Shown in pieces: positions 17,963-27,695 of a stretch of DNA of 64,000 nt. The notes below the pieces were generated by a model. The model searched no databases. It was given only the letters and a program-made list of their open reading frames with translations, and was not told the origin of the DNA. Source of the stretch: Acetivibrio saccincola (lineage in GTDB: Bacteria; Bacillota; Clostridia; Acetivibrionales; Acetivibrionaceae); NCBI RefSeq assembly GCF_002844395.1, contig NZ_CP025197.1, forward strand, positions 1,178,001 through 1,242,000, given 5' to 3'. How positions within the stretch are numbered: position 1 is the stretch's first letter; each line of letters begins with the position of its first letter. The position numbers and the translations under genes are program-made.

Positions 17963-20398
17963 ATGTCTGGTGAAAGAAAGGTAATAAAAAAACAGGTGTT
18001 ACCGCTACTACCTCTAAGAGGATTGACAGTATTTCCCCATATGATACTGCACTTTGATGTGGGAAGGATAAAGTCCATCAAAGCCTTGGAAGAAGCAATG
18101 ATAAACAACCAATTAATTTATCTGGTTGCCCAAAAGGATGCCAAGAATGATTCTCCTACTGAGGATGATATTTATAGAATTGGAACTATATGCAAGGTTA
18201 AGCAATTGTTGAAGCTTCCTGGAGATACAATAAGAGTTTTAGTGGAAGGTATAAGCCGGGCAGAAATTTCTGAGTATACTCAGGTAGAGCCGTTTTTTAT
18301 GGCTGAGGTTGTAGAAAAAATTTATATTGATGATGATGAAAACCAAGTTGAAATTGAGGCACTGAAAAGAAGGGTATTGTCAACTTTTGAAGATTATTCA
18401 AAATTAAGTAATAAAGTATCACCTGAAACGGTTTTATCAATAATGAATATTGAGGATCCGGATCAATTGGCAGATATAATAACCTCAAACTTAGTGTTAA
18501 AGGTTGAGCAAAAGCAGGAAATTCTCAATGAATTTAAGCCTAGTGTGAGACTTAAAAAATTATTTGAGGTTCTTGTAAAAGAAATTGATATTATGCAAAT
18601 TGAAAAGGAAATCAATATTAAAGTCAGAAAACAAATTGATAAAATGCAGAAAGAGTACTATTTAAGAGAGCAGTTAAAGGCAATACAAAATGAATTAGGA
18701 GATAAAGACGGCGTTGCAGGTGAGGTAGAAGAATACAAGAAAAGGTTACGTGAAGGAAAATATAATGAGGAAGTTGAAAACAAGGTATTGAAGGAGTTAG
18801 ACCGCCTTGTTAAGATGCCTTCAGGTTCTGCAGAAGGTTCTGTAATAAGGACCTATATTGACTGGCTTTTGGATTTGCCCTGGAATACTAAAACTGAGGA
18901 AATTATTGATTTAAAGCGTGCAGAGGATATTTTAGACGAGGATCATTATGGGCTTGAAAAGGTAAAGGAAAGAATAATAGAATATCTTGCAATCAGAAAA
19001 CTAAAAAATGACCTTAAAGGACCTATTCTTTGTCTGGTGGGACCGCCGGGAGTGGGTAAGACATCAATTGCAAGATCCATTGCAAGGGCATTAAACAGGA
19101 ATTATGTGAGGATATCTTTAGGCGGTGTAAGGGATGAAGCTGAAATAAGAGGGCATAGAAGGACGTATGTAGGCTCAATGCCGGGAAGAATTATTGCTGC
19201 TCTTAAACAGGCAGGTTCAAAGAATCCTCTCATTCTTTTGGATGAGATTGACAAAATGAGCAGTGATTTCAGGGGCGACCCTGCATCAGCTATGCTTGAA
19301 GTACTGGATTCAGAACAAAACTTTGCATTCAGGGATCACTATATAGAACTCCCCTTTGATTTGTCGGATGTTTTGTTCCTGACAACTGCCAATACCCTTG
19401 ACACCATTCCAAGACCTCTTTTAGACAGGATGGAAGTAATTCAACTTACAAGCTACACTGAAGAAGAGAAGGTAAATATCGCCACAAAATTCTTGTTCCC
19501 TAAACAGATTAAGGAACATGGTCTTAAAAAGGGAAATATAAGGATTGATGAAAGAGCGGTAAGGGAAATTATAAATTGCTATACAAGGGAATCAGGAGTA
19601 AGGGGATTGGAAAGGCAAATAGCAAGTGTTTGCAGAAAAGTTGCTAAAAAGATTGTAGCTACAAACCAAAAAACAGTAAAAATTACTGCATTAAATATAG
19701 AAAAGTATTTGGGTACCAGAAAGTACAAGTACGATTTGGCAAATGAAAAAGACGAGGTTGGTATTGCAACAGGTTTAGCCTGGACACCGGTAGGTGGGGA
19801 CACTTTGTCTATAGAAGTGACCCTTATGGAAGGCAGCGGAAAACTGGAGCTGACAGGACAGTTAGGAGATGTTATGAAGGAGTCTGCAAGGGCTGCAATG
19901 AGTTTTATACGCTCTAGGGTGGATTTGTATGGAATTGATAAGGATTTTTATAAGAAGTACGATATCCACATTCACGTTCCGGAGGGAGCCATACCAAAAG
20001 ACGGACCTTCTGCAGGTATAACACTGGCTACGGCAATGGTTTCTGCCCTTACAAATATACCGGTTAAGAAAAATGTGGCTATGACCGGTGAAATAACTCT
20101 AAGAGGAAGGGTTCTGGCAATAGGTGGGCTTAAAGAAAAAGTACTGGCAGCCCACAGGGCAGGTATAGATACCATTATTCTGCCTGTTGACAATAAAAAA
20201 GATTTAGACGAAATTCCTGAAAATGTTAGAGGAAAAATAAAATTTGTCATTGCAGAGGACATGGAAACGGTATTAAAGACAGCTCTTGCACAGGGGGAAA
20301 TAAAATACAAAACTGTAAATGCACAAAAGGAAGAGAAAATAATTATAAGCAAAGAAGGCGGATTGGATAACCTGAACAATACAATGATAGAACAGTAA
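17963..20398 (+). CDS. lon: ATP-dependent protease Lon
   Basis: LonA degrades misfolded and regulatory proteins in the cytoplasm. Its 811 residues are the full length. The N-terminal substrate-binding domain (about 10-205) and a coiled coil are followed by the AAA+ module, with Walker A GPPGVGKT at 360-367 and Walker [11 protein letters not shown]. The protease domain has Ser683 in DGPSAGIT and Lys726 in GLKEKVLAA, the catalytic dyad. A GGGGG ribosome site precedes the ATG. It is monocistronic, with its own promoter and a hairpin after the stop. Confidence 0.98.
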   Translation: MSGERKVIKKQVLPLLPLRGLTVFPHMILHFDVGRIKSIKALEEAMINNQLIYLVAQKDAKNDSPTEDDIYRIGTICKVKQLLKLPGDTIRVLVEGISRAEISEYTQVEPFFMAEVVEKIYIDDDENQVEIEALKRRVLSTFEDYSKLSNKVSPETVLSIMNIEDPDQLADIITSNLVLKVEQKQEILNEFKPSVRLKKLFEVLVKEIDIMQIEKEINIKVRKQIDKMQKEYYLREQLKAIQNELGDKDGVAGEVEEYKKRLREGKYNEEVENKVLKELDRLVKMPSGSAEGSVIRTYIDWLLDLPWNTKTEEIIDLKRAEDILDEDHYGLEKVKERIIEYLAIRKLKNDLKGPILCLVGPPGVGKTSIARSIARALNRNYVRISLGGVRDEAEIRGHRRTYVGSMPGRIIAALKQAGSKNPLILLDEIDKMSSDFRGDPASAMLEVLDSEQNFAFRDHYIELPFDLSDVLFLTTANTLDTIPRPLLDRMEVIQLTSYTEEEKVNIATKFLFPKQIKEHGLKKGNIRIDERAVREIINCYTRESGVRGLERQIASVCRKVAKKIVATNQKTVKITALNIEKYLGTRKYKYDLANEKDEVGIATGLAWTPVGGDTLSIEVTLMEGSGKLELTGQLGDVMKESARAAMSFIRSRVDLYGIDKDFYKKYDIHIHVPEGAIPKDGPSAGITLATAMVSALTNIPVKKNVAMTGEITLRGRVLAIGGLKEKVLAAHRAGIDTIILPVDNKKDLDEIPENVRGKIKFVIAEDMETVLKTALAQGEIKYKTVNAQKEEKIIISKEGGLDNLNNTMIEQ

Positions 20399-20404
20399 AA
20401 ATAA

Positions 20405-20460
20405 AAGCTCCTTAAGTTAATAATCCCTATGGAGGCTGAAATTTATTAACTAAGGAGCTT
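20405..20460. terminator. Long hairpin between lon and a broken minus-strand gene
   Basis: Bases 20405-20423 pair with 20443-20460 with a single bulged base. On the minus strand the stem runs into TTTTATTTTT, a good terminator; on the plus strand the T-run is missing. This suggests that it originally ended a minus-strand gene as well as lon. Confidence 0.6.
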
Positions 20461-20476
20461 AAATTATACCTAAAAT

Positions 20477-20830
20477 TCATGTTTGAAACAATTTTTTTAG
20501 TTGTTCATTTTTCTTTTCAAAGTCATTAACCCATTTTTTCCATTTAGCTTTGTCATTGTCTGTTGGAACGGTTGTGTCGTTGTATAAAGTATTTTGAATG
20601 TTTTCTTCGTAATAATTGTCCCTAGTATGGCAAATATTCTATTCCCAGTCCAACTATATCTTGAAATTCTTTAATTTCGGTATGCGGTAATGTATAACTT
20701 TGCAAAAGAATTTTGGATCATTTCTACAAGCAAAAAAGTTATATGGAAGTAATTCAACTCACTTATTCTTTTTACCTTAAGTCCGGCCAAGTTACGCACG
20801 ATTTTGTGAAAGCTTATAGTTTAAGCTTCT
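20477..20830 (-). pseudogene. Remnant of an unrecognised minus-strand gene
   Basis: No intact frame exists here, but protein-like segments lie in order on the minus strand. The upstream one contains LNYFHITFLLVEMIQNSFAK. In another frame it continues with TLPHTEIKEFQDIVGLGIEY to a TAG. After a shift, KAKWKKWVNDFEKKNEQLKK ends at TGA 20479-20477, just before the terminator hairpin. At least two disruptions are needed to join them. The function is not recognisable. Bases 20831-21019 hold nothing else I can name. Confidence 0.45.
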
Positions 20831-21019
20831 ACATGTTGATATTCTTTTTCTGACTACATTATAAAGACAAATTAAACAACAAAGTTTTTTGGGTTATTAC
20901 TTGCATAGGGGTAATCAGAAATGTTAAAATTAATAGGGTAAAAATATTAAGTGGGTAAAGTAAAGTCTTTTCTTCTTATAAATGACATGGGAATAAAAAA
21001 TCTGAGTATGTGAGGACAA

Positions 21020-22705
21020 ATGCTGAAAAAAATATCAGATATACACACTAAATACAAGCACTACATTATAATAATAATTACAGGTGCTGCTGCATACGCT
21101 CTTTTGGAAATAGCCGGGCTATTTGAAGAAGAGTTTGAACGAATTATGAGCATAGCAAACTACCTGACTTGGCACTATCTGTTTGAGTTCATTAGTATAC
21201 TTGTCTCATTTTCAGTATTCGTAGTGTCCTACTACACCTATGACCAGACGCGGAATTTAAGAACGGTTTTTTTGGGAAGTGTCTTCTTTACCATAGGCAT
21301 GATAGATATGTTCCACACTTTAAGCTTTAAAGGAATGCCAGATTTTTTCATAGAAAATGTAAGTGCCAACAGAGCCACTACTTTTTGGATTTTAGGAAGA
21401 CTTATTTCGGCAATTGGATTTTTAATTGCAACTATAATTCCGCCAAAGCGGAAATCCAAAATAAGAAAGGAAATATTTTTGATTATCCCTATGGCAATAA
21501 GCGTTTTTTTGCTTAATGTGGTTACGTACCACCCGGATTTTTTTCCTCCCATGTTTATAGAAGAATACGGACTTACAAAATACAAAATATACTCGGAATA
21601 CCTTATAGTTATATTGTTTGCTGTTGTAGCCCTTATACTTATTTATGAATACAAAAAGAAAAAGGACAATGTAATTTTTCTATTTGTACTGTCTTTAATT
21701 ATCAGTATATTCAGTGAAATGGCATTTGTACTGTATGAGAGTGTATATGATATTTACAACTACTTAGGGCATATATATAAATTTATTGCATTTTTCCTCA
21801 TATTCAGGGGGGTTTTAATCAGCAGTATAAAAAAGCCCTATCTTCAGCTGCACAGGGCAAAAGAACAGCTTAAAGACCATGCAGAAAACTTAGATAAAAA
21901 GGTTTATGAAAGAACCATTGAAATAAAGAAATTAAATGACAGGCTTTTAGATGATATAAAATATGCAAGAAGTATTCAGGAATCAATGTTTTCCTTTAAG
22001 GTGCCTGAAAACAAAAACATTTCTTTTGAAGTAAGATATTTTTCTGCTGAAAGAATAAGTGGGGATTTTTACAGCATTTTTAAAATTGATGAAGGCAATA
22101 TAGCCTTTTACATAGGGGATGTATCGGGACACGGGGTTCCGGCAGCTATGCTGACTATTTTTTTAAACCAGACGGTAAGATCCCTTTTAGATTTAAATAA
22201 TTCAAAAGGTGATTTAAGCCCCGGCAGTATATTGGATGATACTTATAAGGCTTTTAATAAAACTAATTTTGGTGATGATGTGTATATTGTTATGTTATTT
22301 GGAGTGTATAATATAAAAAGCGGCCGGTTAAAATGGTCTTCTGCAGGACACAATGTGGAACCCCTTATTATAAAGAAAAATGGCAAAATCCATGAAATTA
22401 AAATAAAAGGTTTTCCTATATGCAAATTAATTGAAATCTACAACGAAAAGTACCAGGACCATATCACTGAAATTGAGCCCGGGGACAGGGTGATGTTTTA
22501 TACAGACGGTCTTATAGAAGCAAGGAATTCTTCCGGAGAGTTTTACGGGACCGGGAGGCTGGAAAATGTGCTAAAGAGCAATTTAAACAAACCTTTAAAA
22601 TATATGGCGGATGTAATATGTGACAGTGTTTTTGAATTTATGGGCAGCAAAAATACGCAGGATGACATTACATTTTTTATATTGGAAAGAAGAGAGCAGC
22701 ATTAA
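21020..22705 (+). CDS. MASE3 membrane sensor with SpoIIE-type protein phosphatase domain
   Basis: This is a 561-residue signalling protein. Residues 1-275 form about eight membrane spans of the MASE3 sensor type (HYLFEFISILVSFSVFVVSYYTYD, MIDMFHTLSFKGM). A coiled-coil linker (about 280-320) leads to a SpoIIE/PP2C phosphatase (about 335-560) with metal-binding GDVSGHGVPAAM, MFYTDGLIEARN and the terminal TQDDITFFIL. Such proteins dephosphorylate anti-anti-sigma factors in partner-switching pathways. No anti-sigma or STAS partner is nearby, so its target is unknown. A GTGAGG ribosome site precedes the ATG. Its last four bases overlap the convergent gene. Confidence 0.88.
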   Translation: MLKKISDIHTKYKHYIIIIITGAAAYALLEIAGLFEEEFERIMSIANYLTWHYLFEFISILVSFSVFVVSYYTYDQTRNLRTVFLGSVFFTIGMIDMFHTLSFKGMPDFFIENVSANRATTFWILGRLISAIGFLIATIIPPKRKSKIRKEIFLIIPMAISVFLLNVVTYHPDFFPPMFIEEYGLTKYKIYSEYLIVILFAVVALILIYEYKKKKDNVIFLFVLSLIISIFSEMAFVLYESVYDIYNYLGHIYKFIAFFLIFRGVLISSIKKPYLQLHRAKEQLKDHAENLDKKVYERTIEIKKLNDRLLDDIKYARSIQESMFSFKVPENKNISFEVRYFSAERISGDFYSIFKIDEGNIAFYIGDVSGHGVPAAMLTIFLNQTVRSLLDLNNSKGDLSPGSILDDTYKAFNKTNFGDDVYIVMLFGVYNIKSGRLKWSSAGHNVEPLIIKKNGKIHEIKIKGFPICKLIEIYNEKYQDHITEIEPGDRVMFYTDGLIEARNSSGEFYGTGRLENVLKSNLNKPLKYMADVICDSVFEFMGSKNTQDDITFFILERREQH

Positions 22706-23250
22706 TATTTTTGATTGATATAACTGTCTACAAGAGAGCGCCTTTCTTCAAAAATAAATACATTTTCTTCAATAAGCATGTTTAATAATACTTCGTTTTT
22801 AGAGTGAAATATTAAATTGTCGTAATCTTTATAAACAATTTCAAATAACTTTTTTTTAAGGTTGGGTGATTTTACTTTAACAAAATAGGCTTCAACTCCA
22901 CGAAAATCAATGAACTTTAAGAATTTCATTGTCACATTGTCTTTTTTTGAATAAAAGTAGTTGGACAATTCTAAATAATCACTTCTGGCTCCATGGTTTT
23001 TCCTTAGATCATGAGCTTTTTTCTGATAATATTTTGCCAGCACATTATAATATTGATAGTTGTAAATAGCTTTTTTTACATTATCTATTTTCCTGAAAGG
23101 TTTTATATTTAGTGCTGTTATGCAATCATAATTTGCTTCAATAAATTCTGCCTTTGATAAATCACCTTTTGAATATTGCTGCAAAAGGCTTTTTCTGTGT
23201 AATAAAAACTGATCGAATTTGTTAGGTACAATTATTCTTTTAGGCAACAT
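22702..23250 (-). CDS. Conserved clostridial hypothetical protein (possibly DUF6648-like)
   Basis: This is a 182-residue soluble, Lys/Tyr-rich protein with no signal peptide or membrane span. It is mostly helical by composition, with a Tyr/Lys cluster (IYNYQYYNVLAKYYQKK, about 85-102). I do not recognise a function; the overall look matches a small family restricted to Clostridia. The ribosome site is weak (TTGG). It runs toward, and overlaps by four bases, the phosphatase gene. It lies 61 bases downstream of mecA on the same strand and could share its transcript. Confidence 0.7.
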   Translation of the reverse strand: MLPKRIIVPNKFDQFLLHRKSLLQQYSKGDLSKAEFIEANYDCITALNIKPFRKIDNVKKAIYNYQYYNVLAKYYQKKAHDLRKNHGARSDYLELSNYFYSKKDNVTMKFLKFIDFRGVEAYFVKVKSPNLKKKLFEIVYKDYDNLIFHSKNEVLLNMLIEENVFIFEERRSLVDSYINQKY

Positions 23251-23311
23251 AACTATCCAACCAATCTTTTTTATATTTTATTTATTTTGTTAAAGTTTTA
23301 TTTTTGTGAAG

Positions 23312-23938
23312 TTAAAAGTAATTTGCAATTGTTTCAATAGCAGTACCTTCTATAACTTTTACTGCATATTCATTTAAATAACCTTCATAAAAGTTGCTGT
23401 TTTTTATTTTCCGTCCATATTCATTTAAAATTAAATCAAATGCACTTAAATTGTCTACAGACCATAAACTTCTGGTTAGAAGAAGATAGTAGGTGTCTTT
23501 AAACTTATACAGTGTGCTTTCCCCTGAATAAATATCTGATAGTCTTTTAGATAAAACACATAAGTTTTCAAAATCGTCAAAAGAATACATAACCAAAGTG
23601 GAGCATACTCTTTTAGCTTTCTTTTTAACTCTCAGGTCTGCTCTTCTAAATCTGTTTTTGATATATTTATGAATGGATTCAAATTCATTTTCTTCATCCA
23701 TTTTGGTTATTAAAATTATAAAGCCTTCATCAGCGTCAGCAACAGCTTCAATACATAATTGGGCATCTGAAGCGGTAAAGCCTAGCTGCATTTCTGCCTG
23801 TTCCATCATGTCCCAAAACAATTCCTGTGTTTCCGGAGAATTGTAATTTAAGGAATTCAAATCAATATTCCTCTCCTCTAAATCATTAAATGAAATTGTA
23901 ACTTTAATTTTATTTTCATTTATTTTTTCTATTTTCAT
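23312..23938 (-). CDS. mecA: Adaptor protein MecA
   Basis: MecA recruits substrates such as ComK, or proteins for quality control, to the ClpC-ClpP protease. The 208-residue length is typical. The N-terminal MKIEKINENKIKVTISFNDLEERNI, followed by QELFWDMMEQAEMQLGF, is the family signature. The variable acidic middle is short here, and a C-terminal ClpC-binding domain follows. A clear GGAGGTG ribosome site lies before the ATG. clpC is not in the window. Confidence 0.9.
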   Translation of the reverse strand: MKIEKINENKIKVTISFNDLEERNIDLNSLNYNSPETQELFWDMMEQAEMQLGFTASDAQLCIEAVADADEGFIILITKMDEENEFESIHKYIKNRFRRADLRVKKKAKRVCSTLVMYSFDDFENLCVLSKRLSDIYSGESTLYKFKDTYYLLLTRSLWSVDNLSAFDLILNEYGRKIKNSNFYEGYLNEYAVKVIEGTAIETIANYF

Positions 23939-24121
23939 TGGACACCTCCATTGTTTTAGAAATTAATAGATTCCTATACTTATATTATACTTGTTAATAG
24001 TAAAAAAGAGAAGGCTAAAAACTAGATTGATTAGTTTTCCATAAAAACAAAATATAGGTTGTGTTATATCCTCAAAATTATTCAAATAATAATACAAAAG
24101 CAACAATAGGGAGGATATTTA

Positions 24122-24943
24122 ATGTCTGTAAATAATATATCGGCAAACTTAGAAAATAAAAAAGTAAATTCTGATGTAATATATAATAAAGAAAAAGATT
24201 TTTATAAGGGTGCAGCCGGAGAATTGAGAATGCGGGCAGAAGGCTTATTTAAAAAAGCAAAAGAGAAGGGAATATCCATTGAGGATGTGTCTATTAGTGT
24301 GGTAAAAGAAAACAAAGTAAATTTTCCTGGCATTGGGAAAATTGAGCTTCCTGCTTATTTAGTAAAAGTCAGGGGAAGGGATATGACTAGCGGCCAGGTT
24401 ATTGTAGACGGGAAGCAAATTGACTATTACAACAGGTTTCAAAAATATGTGGCAGAAAAAATTGAGGAGAAAAATGCCCCTATAAAAGAAGGTAAATTGG
24501 ATTATTTGTTGACAGATTGGGAAAAATTCAAAATAGGAAAAGAACTTATTGATGATAAAGAATTTGGCTTGGAAAAAACAATAACTGGAGCTTGTGACAG
24601 GATAATCAGAAAATTAATGGGTGAAAATGACTGGTTGTATCCCGAAGAAGCAAGACTTTTAGATGAAGAATTCTACTATGTCCAGGACCAGATTAATAAA
24701 AGCAGTAAAAAGAAAGTTAAAACTCCTGACAAAAAAGCTACAACAAGGCAAATAAACTACCTTAAACAAAAATTAAAAAACGCAGGATTAAACGCTGATG
24801 ATGAGTTTATTTTAAAAATGGTTTTAAAAGAGGCGGGTTTTGAAAGTTTAGAAGAAATAAGCGTAACAGATATGAGTAAAATAATAGAAGGACTGGATAA
24901 TATAATTACAGAGGTGAAGGAAGCAGTAAAAAATATTAATTAA
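24122..24943 (+). CDS. Unrecognised protein with a C-terminal helical domain resembling phage recombination proteins
   Basis: This is a 273-residue soluble protein rich in Lys and Glu. Residues 30-200 show no family I know, although VNFPGIGKIELPAYLVKVRGRDM suggests a beta-rich core that could recognise a ligand. Residues about 205-265 (TTRQINYLKQKLKNAGL, then SLEEISVTDMSKIIEGL) have the pattern of a helical tail seen on single-strand annealing and other phage-type DNA proteins. That resemblance is by eye and tentative. It has a GGGAGG ribosome site, stands alone, and has ordinary local base composition. Confidence 0.65.
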   Translation: MSVNNISANLENKKVNSDVIYNKEKDFYKGAAGELRMRAEGLFKKAKEKGISIEDVSISVVKENKVNFPGIGKIELPAYLVKVRGRDMTSGQVIVDGKQIDYYNRFQKYVAEKIEEKNAPIKEGKLDYLLTDWEKFKIGKELIDDKEFGLEKTITGACDRIIRKLMGENDWLYPEEARLLDEEFYYVQDQINKSSKKKVKTPDKKATTRQINYLKQKLKNAGLNADDEFILKMVLKEAGFESLEEISVTDMSKIIEGLDNIITEVKEAVKNIN

Positions 24944-25009
24944 AAATAAATATATTTTATATATAAATATTTGTAATAAAAAAATAACAACTTTTAAATT
25001 CAAATTTTG

Positions 25010-25039
25010 TTGAAATAGGACAGTTTGTGTGATTATAAT
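25010..25039 (+). promoter_or_regulatory. Likely promoter of the maf-mre-PBP2-minC operon
   Basis: TTGAAA (25010-25015) and TATAAT (25034-25039) are separated by 18 bases, 143 bases before the maf start. No other strong promoter was seen before mreB. Confidence 0.6.
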
Positions 25040-25181
25040 AATAAGTGTGCCGGTTTATAATATTTATTAGAGAAAAATGCCGCAAAAAAAGAACTCAGTT
25101 TATATTTCATTACATTTACAAGGGGATAAGTAAAAATATGCATAAACATTTAATTTTAGCAAGCTATATGAGGTGATTACC

Positions 25182-25772
25182 ATTAGAATAGTATTAGCAT
25201 CCTCATCACCCAGGAGGTCTCAGCTTTTAAGCCAGGTAGGCCTGGATTTTGAGGTTATAGAGCCTGATATTGATGAAACCAACGGGTTAGATTTGGAAGC
25301 TTCCCGGTTGGTGGAGTTTTTGGCATATGAAAAAGCACATTTTGTGGCAAAAAAAATATCAAATAATTTAAAAGAGGATGAAAAATGCCTTGTTATCGGG
25401 GCAGATACAATAGTTAAAAAGGAAAAGATTTTAGGAAAACCACAAAACAGTGAGGAAGCTTTTCAAATGTTAAAGTACATCCAGGGTTCCTGGCATAAGG
25501 TTTTGACAGGGGTCGCTGTTATTGATGCTTCTACTATGAATGGGATAAGTGATTTTGAGGTAACTGATGTAAAAATGAAGGAACTTAGTGACAGTACCAT
25601 AAAGGCATATATTGAAACAAAAGAACCTCTTGACAAAGCCGGTGCATATGGAATTCAAGGTATAGGTTCAATATTTATAGAGAAAATAAACGGCTGTTAT
25701 TTTAATGTTGTAGGACTGCCTTTGGCAAAATTAGATACTTTATTGAAAAAATTTGGTGTTTCTATAGTATAA
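25182..25772 (+). CDS. maf: Maf-family nucleotide pyrophosphatase (house-cleaning)
   Basis: Maf proteins hydrolyse non-canonical or modified nucleoside triphosphates and can arrest division. Family motifs are VLASSSPRRSQLL at the N-terminus, GADTIV, LGKPQNSEEAFQML and AGAYGIQGIGSIFIEKINGCYFNVVGLPL. The start is unusual. The family N-terminus (Met-Arg/Lys-Ile-Val-Leu-Ala-Ser) aligns with the ATT codon at 25182, which sits four bases after AGGTGAT. The only in-frame GTG (25173) lies inside that ribosome site. It heads the mre gene cluster, as in Bacillus. From ATT the protein has 196 residues. Confidence 0.9.
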   Translation: MRIVLASSSPRRSQLLSQVGLDFEVIEPDIDETNGLDLEASRLVEFLAYEKAHFVAKKISNNLKEDEKCLVIGADTIVKKEKILGKPQNSEEAFQMLKYIQGSWHKVLTGVAVIDASTMNGISDFEVTDVKMKELSDSTIKAYIETKEPLDKAGAYGIQGIGSIFIEKINGCYFNVVGLPLAKLDTLLKKFGVSIV

Positions 25773-25801
25773 TGGTTATTAGCATGGAAGGAGAATAAAA
25801 T

Positions 25802-26824
25802 ATGGGTATATTTTCAAGGGATATAGGGATAGATTTAGGTACAGCAAATACACTAGTGCAGGTAAAGGGTAAAGGAATTATTGTAAGAGAACCATCAGTG
25901 GTTGCAATAAATAAAAGAACCAGGGAAGTACTTGCAGTTGGCGATACTGCTAAAAACATGATAGGAAGGACCCCGGGGAACATAGTTGCAATAAGACCTA
26001 TGAAAGACGGGGTTATAGCGGACTTTGAAACAACTCAGAGCATGCTTAAGTACTTTATAAAAAAGGCAATGTCCAGGGGAATGTTTGGAAAACCCAGGGT
26101 AGTTGTATGCGTACCGTCAGGTGTTACAGAAGTGGAAAAAAGGGCGGTGGAAGAGGCAGCCACCAATGCAGGCGCAAAAGAGGCATTTTTAATTGAAGAG
26201 CCTATGGCTGCGGCAATTGGGGCAGATCTTCCTGTTGAAGAACCATCCGGAAGCATGGTGGTGGACATTGGAGGAGGAACCAGCGAGGTAGCTGTAATTT
26301 CCCTTGGTGGTATTGTTACCAGCAAGTCCCTGAGGGTTGCCGGTGACGAATTTGATGAATCTATTGTGAACTATGTCAAAAAAGAATATAATTTAATGAT
26401 AGGTGAAAGAACGGCAGAAGAAATAAAAGTTAAAATAGGGGCTGCTTATTTAAGACCTAAAGAAGAGTCTATGGAAATAAGGGGGAGGGACTTAATTACA
26501 GGACTCCCTAAAAACATAGTAATAACATCTACAGAAGTTGCCGAAGCTTTAAAAGAGCCTATAAATTCAATAGTAGATGCAATAAAATATACTCTTGAAA
26601 AGACGCCGCCTGAACTGGCTGCTGATATTATGGACAGAGGTATTGTACTTACAGGAGGAGGGGCACTTCTTAGCGGTTTAGACCGGTTAATCAGAAGCGA
26701 AACAGGTATGCCTGTTTCAGTTGCAAAAAATCCTTTAGACTGTGTTGTTCTTGGTACAGGAAGGGTTGTAGATGAAATAGAAACATTGCGGAAATTGCTT
26801 ATTCCTCCAAAGAAAATTAGATAG
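25802..26824 (+). CDS. mreB: Rod-shape-determining actin homologue MreB
   Basis: MreB forms membrane-bound filaments that guide elongation of the side wall. The 340 residues contain the actin ATP-binding motifs DLGTANTLV (phosphate 1), [14 protein letters not shown] (phosphate 2) and [11 protein letters not shown] (adenosine). An AAGGAG ribosome site precedes the ATG. It sits between maf and mreC, and the order maf-mreB-mreC-mreD is the usual Firmicute arrangement, so the protein very likely works with MreC, MreD and the PBP2 encoded three genes downstream. Confidence 0.97.
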   Translation: MGIFSRDIGIDLGTANTLVQVKGKGIIVREPSVVAINKRTREVLAVGDTAKNMIGRTPGNIVAIRPMKDGVIADFETTQSMLKYFIKKAMSRGMFGKPRVVVCVPSGVTEVEKRAVEEAATNAGAKEAFLIEEPMAAAIGADLPVEEPSGSMVVDIGGGTSEVAVISLGGIVTSKSLRVAGDEFDESIVNYVKKEYNLMIGERTAEEIKVKIGAAYLRPKEESMEIRGRDLITGLPKNIVITSTEVAEALKEPINSIVDAIKYTLEKTPPELAADIMDRGIVLTGGGALLSGLDRLIRSETGMPVSVAKNPLDCVVLGTGRVVDEIETLRKLLIPPKKIR

Positions 26825-26836
26825 GGGGGATACCTC

Positions 26837-27664
26837 TTGAAAAAATTATTTAAAAAAAAATTATTTTTACTATTGCTTGTTACAATTGTTATTTTAATTG
26901 TAATAGGTGTATCTTCCCGTAAAAACAGCAAGATAAATTATCTGGCAAGTGCATTTAATTTTATCATGTCCCCATTGCAGCAATTTACCAGTTATACTGC
27001 TGATAAAGTTGATGAGCTGACGGGTTATTTTGGGGATGTTAAAACATTGAGAGAAGAAAATAAGAAGCTAAAAGAGCGGGTCGAACTTTTAGAGGACGAA
27101 GTAAGGAAGCTTGAATCATACCGTGAAAAAAATGAAGAGCTGAAAGAGGCATTGAATATAAAAGAACAGTTTAACGATTTTGAATTTTGCGGTGCAGATA
27201 TAATAGCAAGGGATGCAGGCAACTGGTTTAATGTCTTCACCATTAATGTGGGCAGTAAAGACGGTGTATCTGAAAGTGATATTGTAATAGCTCAAAATGC
27301 CCTGGTGGGCAGGGTAATGTCAGCGGATATAATGTCATCAAAGGTCATTTCCATTATTGATGTTGACAGTACTGTAAGTGCCCGTATAGTGAGAACAAGG
27401 GATTTGGTTGTGGTAAAGGGTGATTTAAAGCTTAAGGACGATGGCCTTTGCAGAATTGAATATATTGAACCGCATATTGATATATCTGTTGGAGATACAA
27501 TTGAAACTTCCGGATTAGGAGGAATTTATCCTAAAGGAATAGTGATAGGGGAAGTAAAAGAAGTAAGGCAGATAAATAATGAATTAAACAGGTATGCAAT
27601 AATTGAACCGGCTGTTGATTTTAAAAGAATTGAAGAGGTATATGTTTTAAAGAGAAAGTACTAA
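26837..27664 (+). CDS. mreC: Rod-shape-determining protein MreC
   Basis: MreC is the single-span scaffold that links MreB filaments to the wall-synthesis enzymes. The 275 residues comprise a basic start, one membrane helix (about 8-27), a coiled coil (about 55-95, LREENKKLKERVELLEDEV) and the extracytoplasmic beta-barrel domain (about 110-270, with NVFTINVGSKDGV and GLGGIYPKGIVIGEV). It begins at TTG with a GGGGGA ribosome site. mreB ends 12 bases before it and mreD begins 31 bases after. Confidence 0.95.
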   Translation: MKKLFKKKLFLLLLVTIVILIVIGVSSRKNSKINYLASAFNFIMSPLQQFTSYTADKVDELTGYFGDVKTLREENKKLKERVELLEDEVRKLESYREKNEELKEALNIKEQFNDFEFCGADIIARDAGNWFNVFTINVGSKDGVSESDIVIAQNALVGRVMSADIMSSKVISIIDVDSTVSARIVRTRDLVVVKGDLKLKDDGLCRIEYIEPHIDISVGDTIETSGLGGIYPKGIVIGEVKEVRQINNELNRYAIIEPAVDFKRIEEVYVLKRKY

Positions 27665-27695
27665 TTTTTATGGGTGTCAAAGGTGGAGAGAATTG

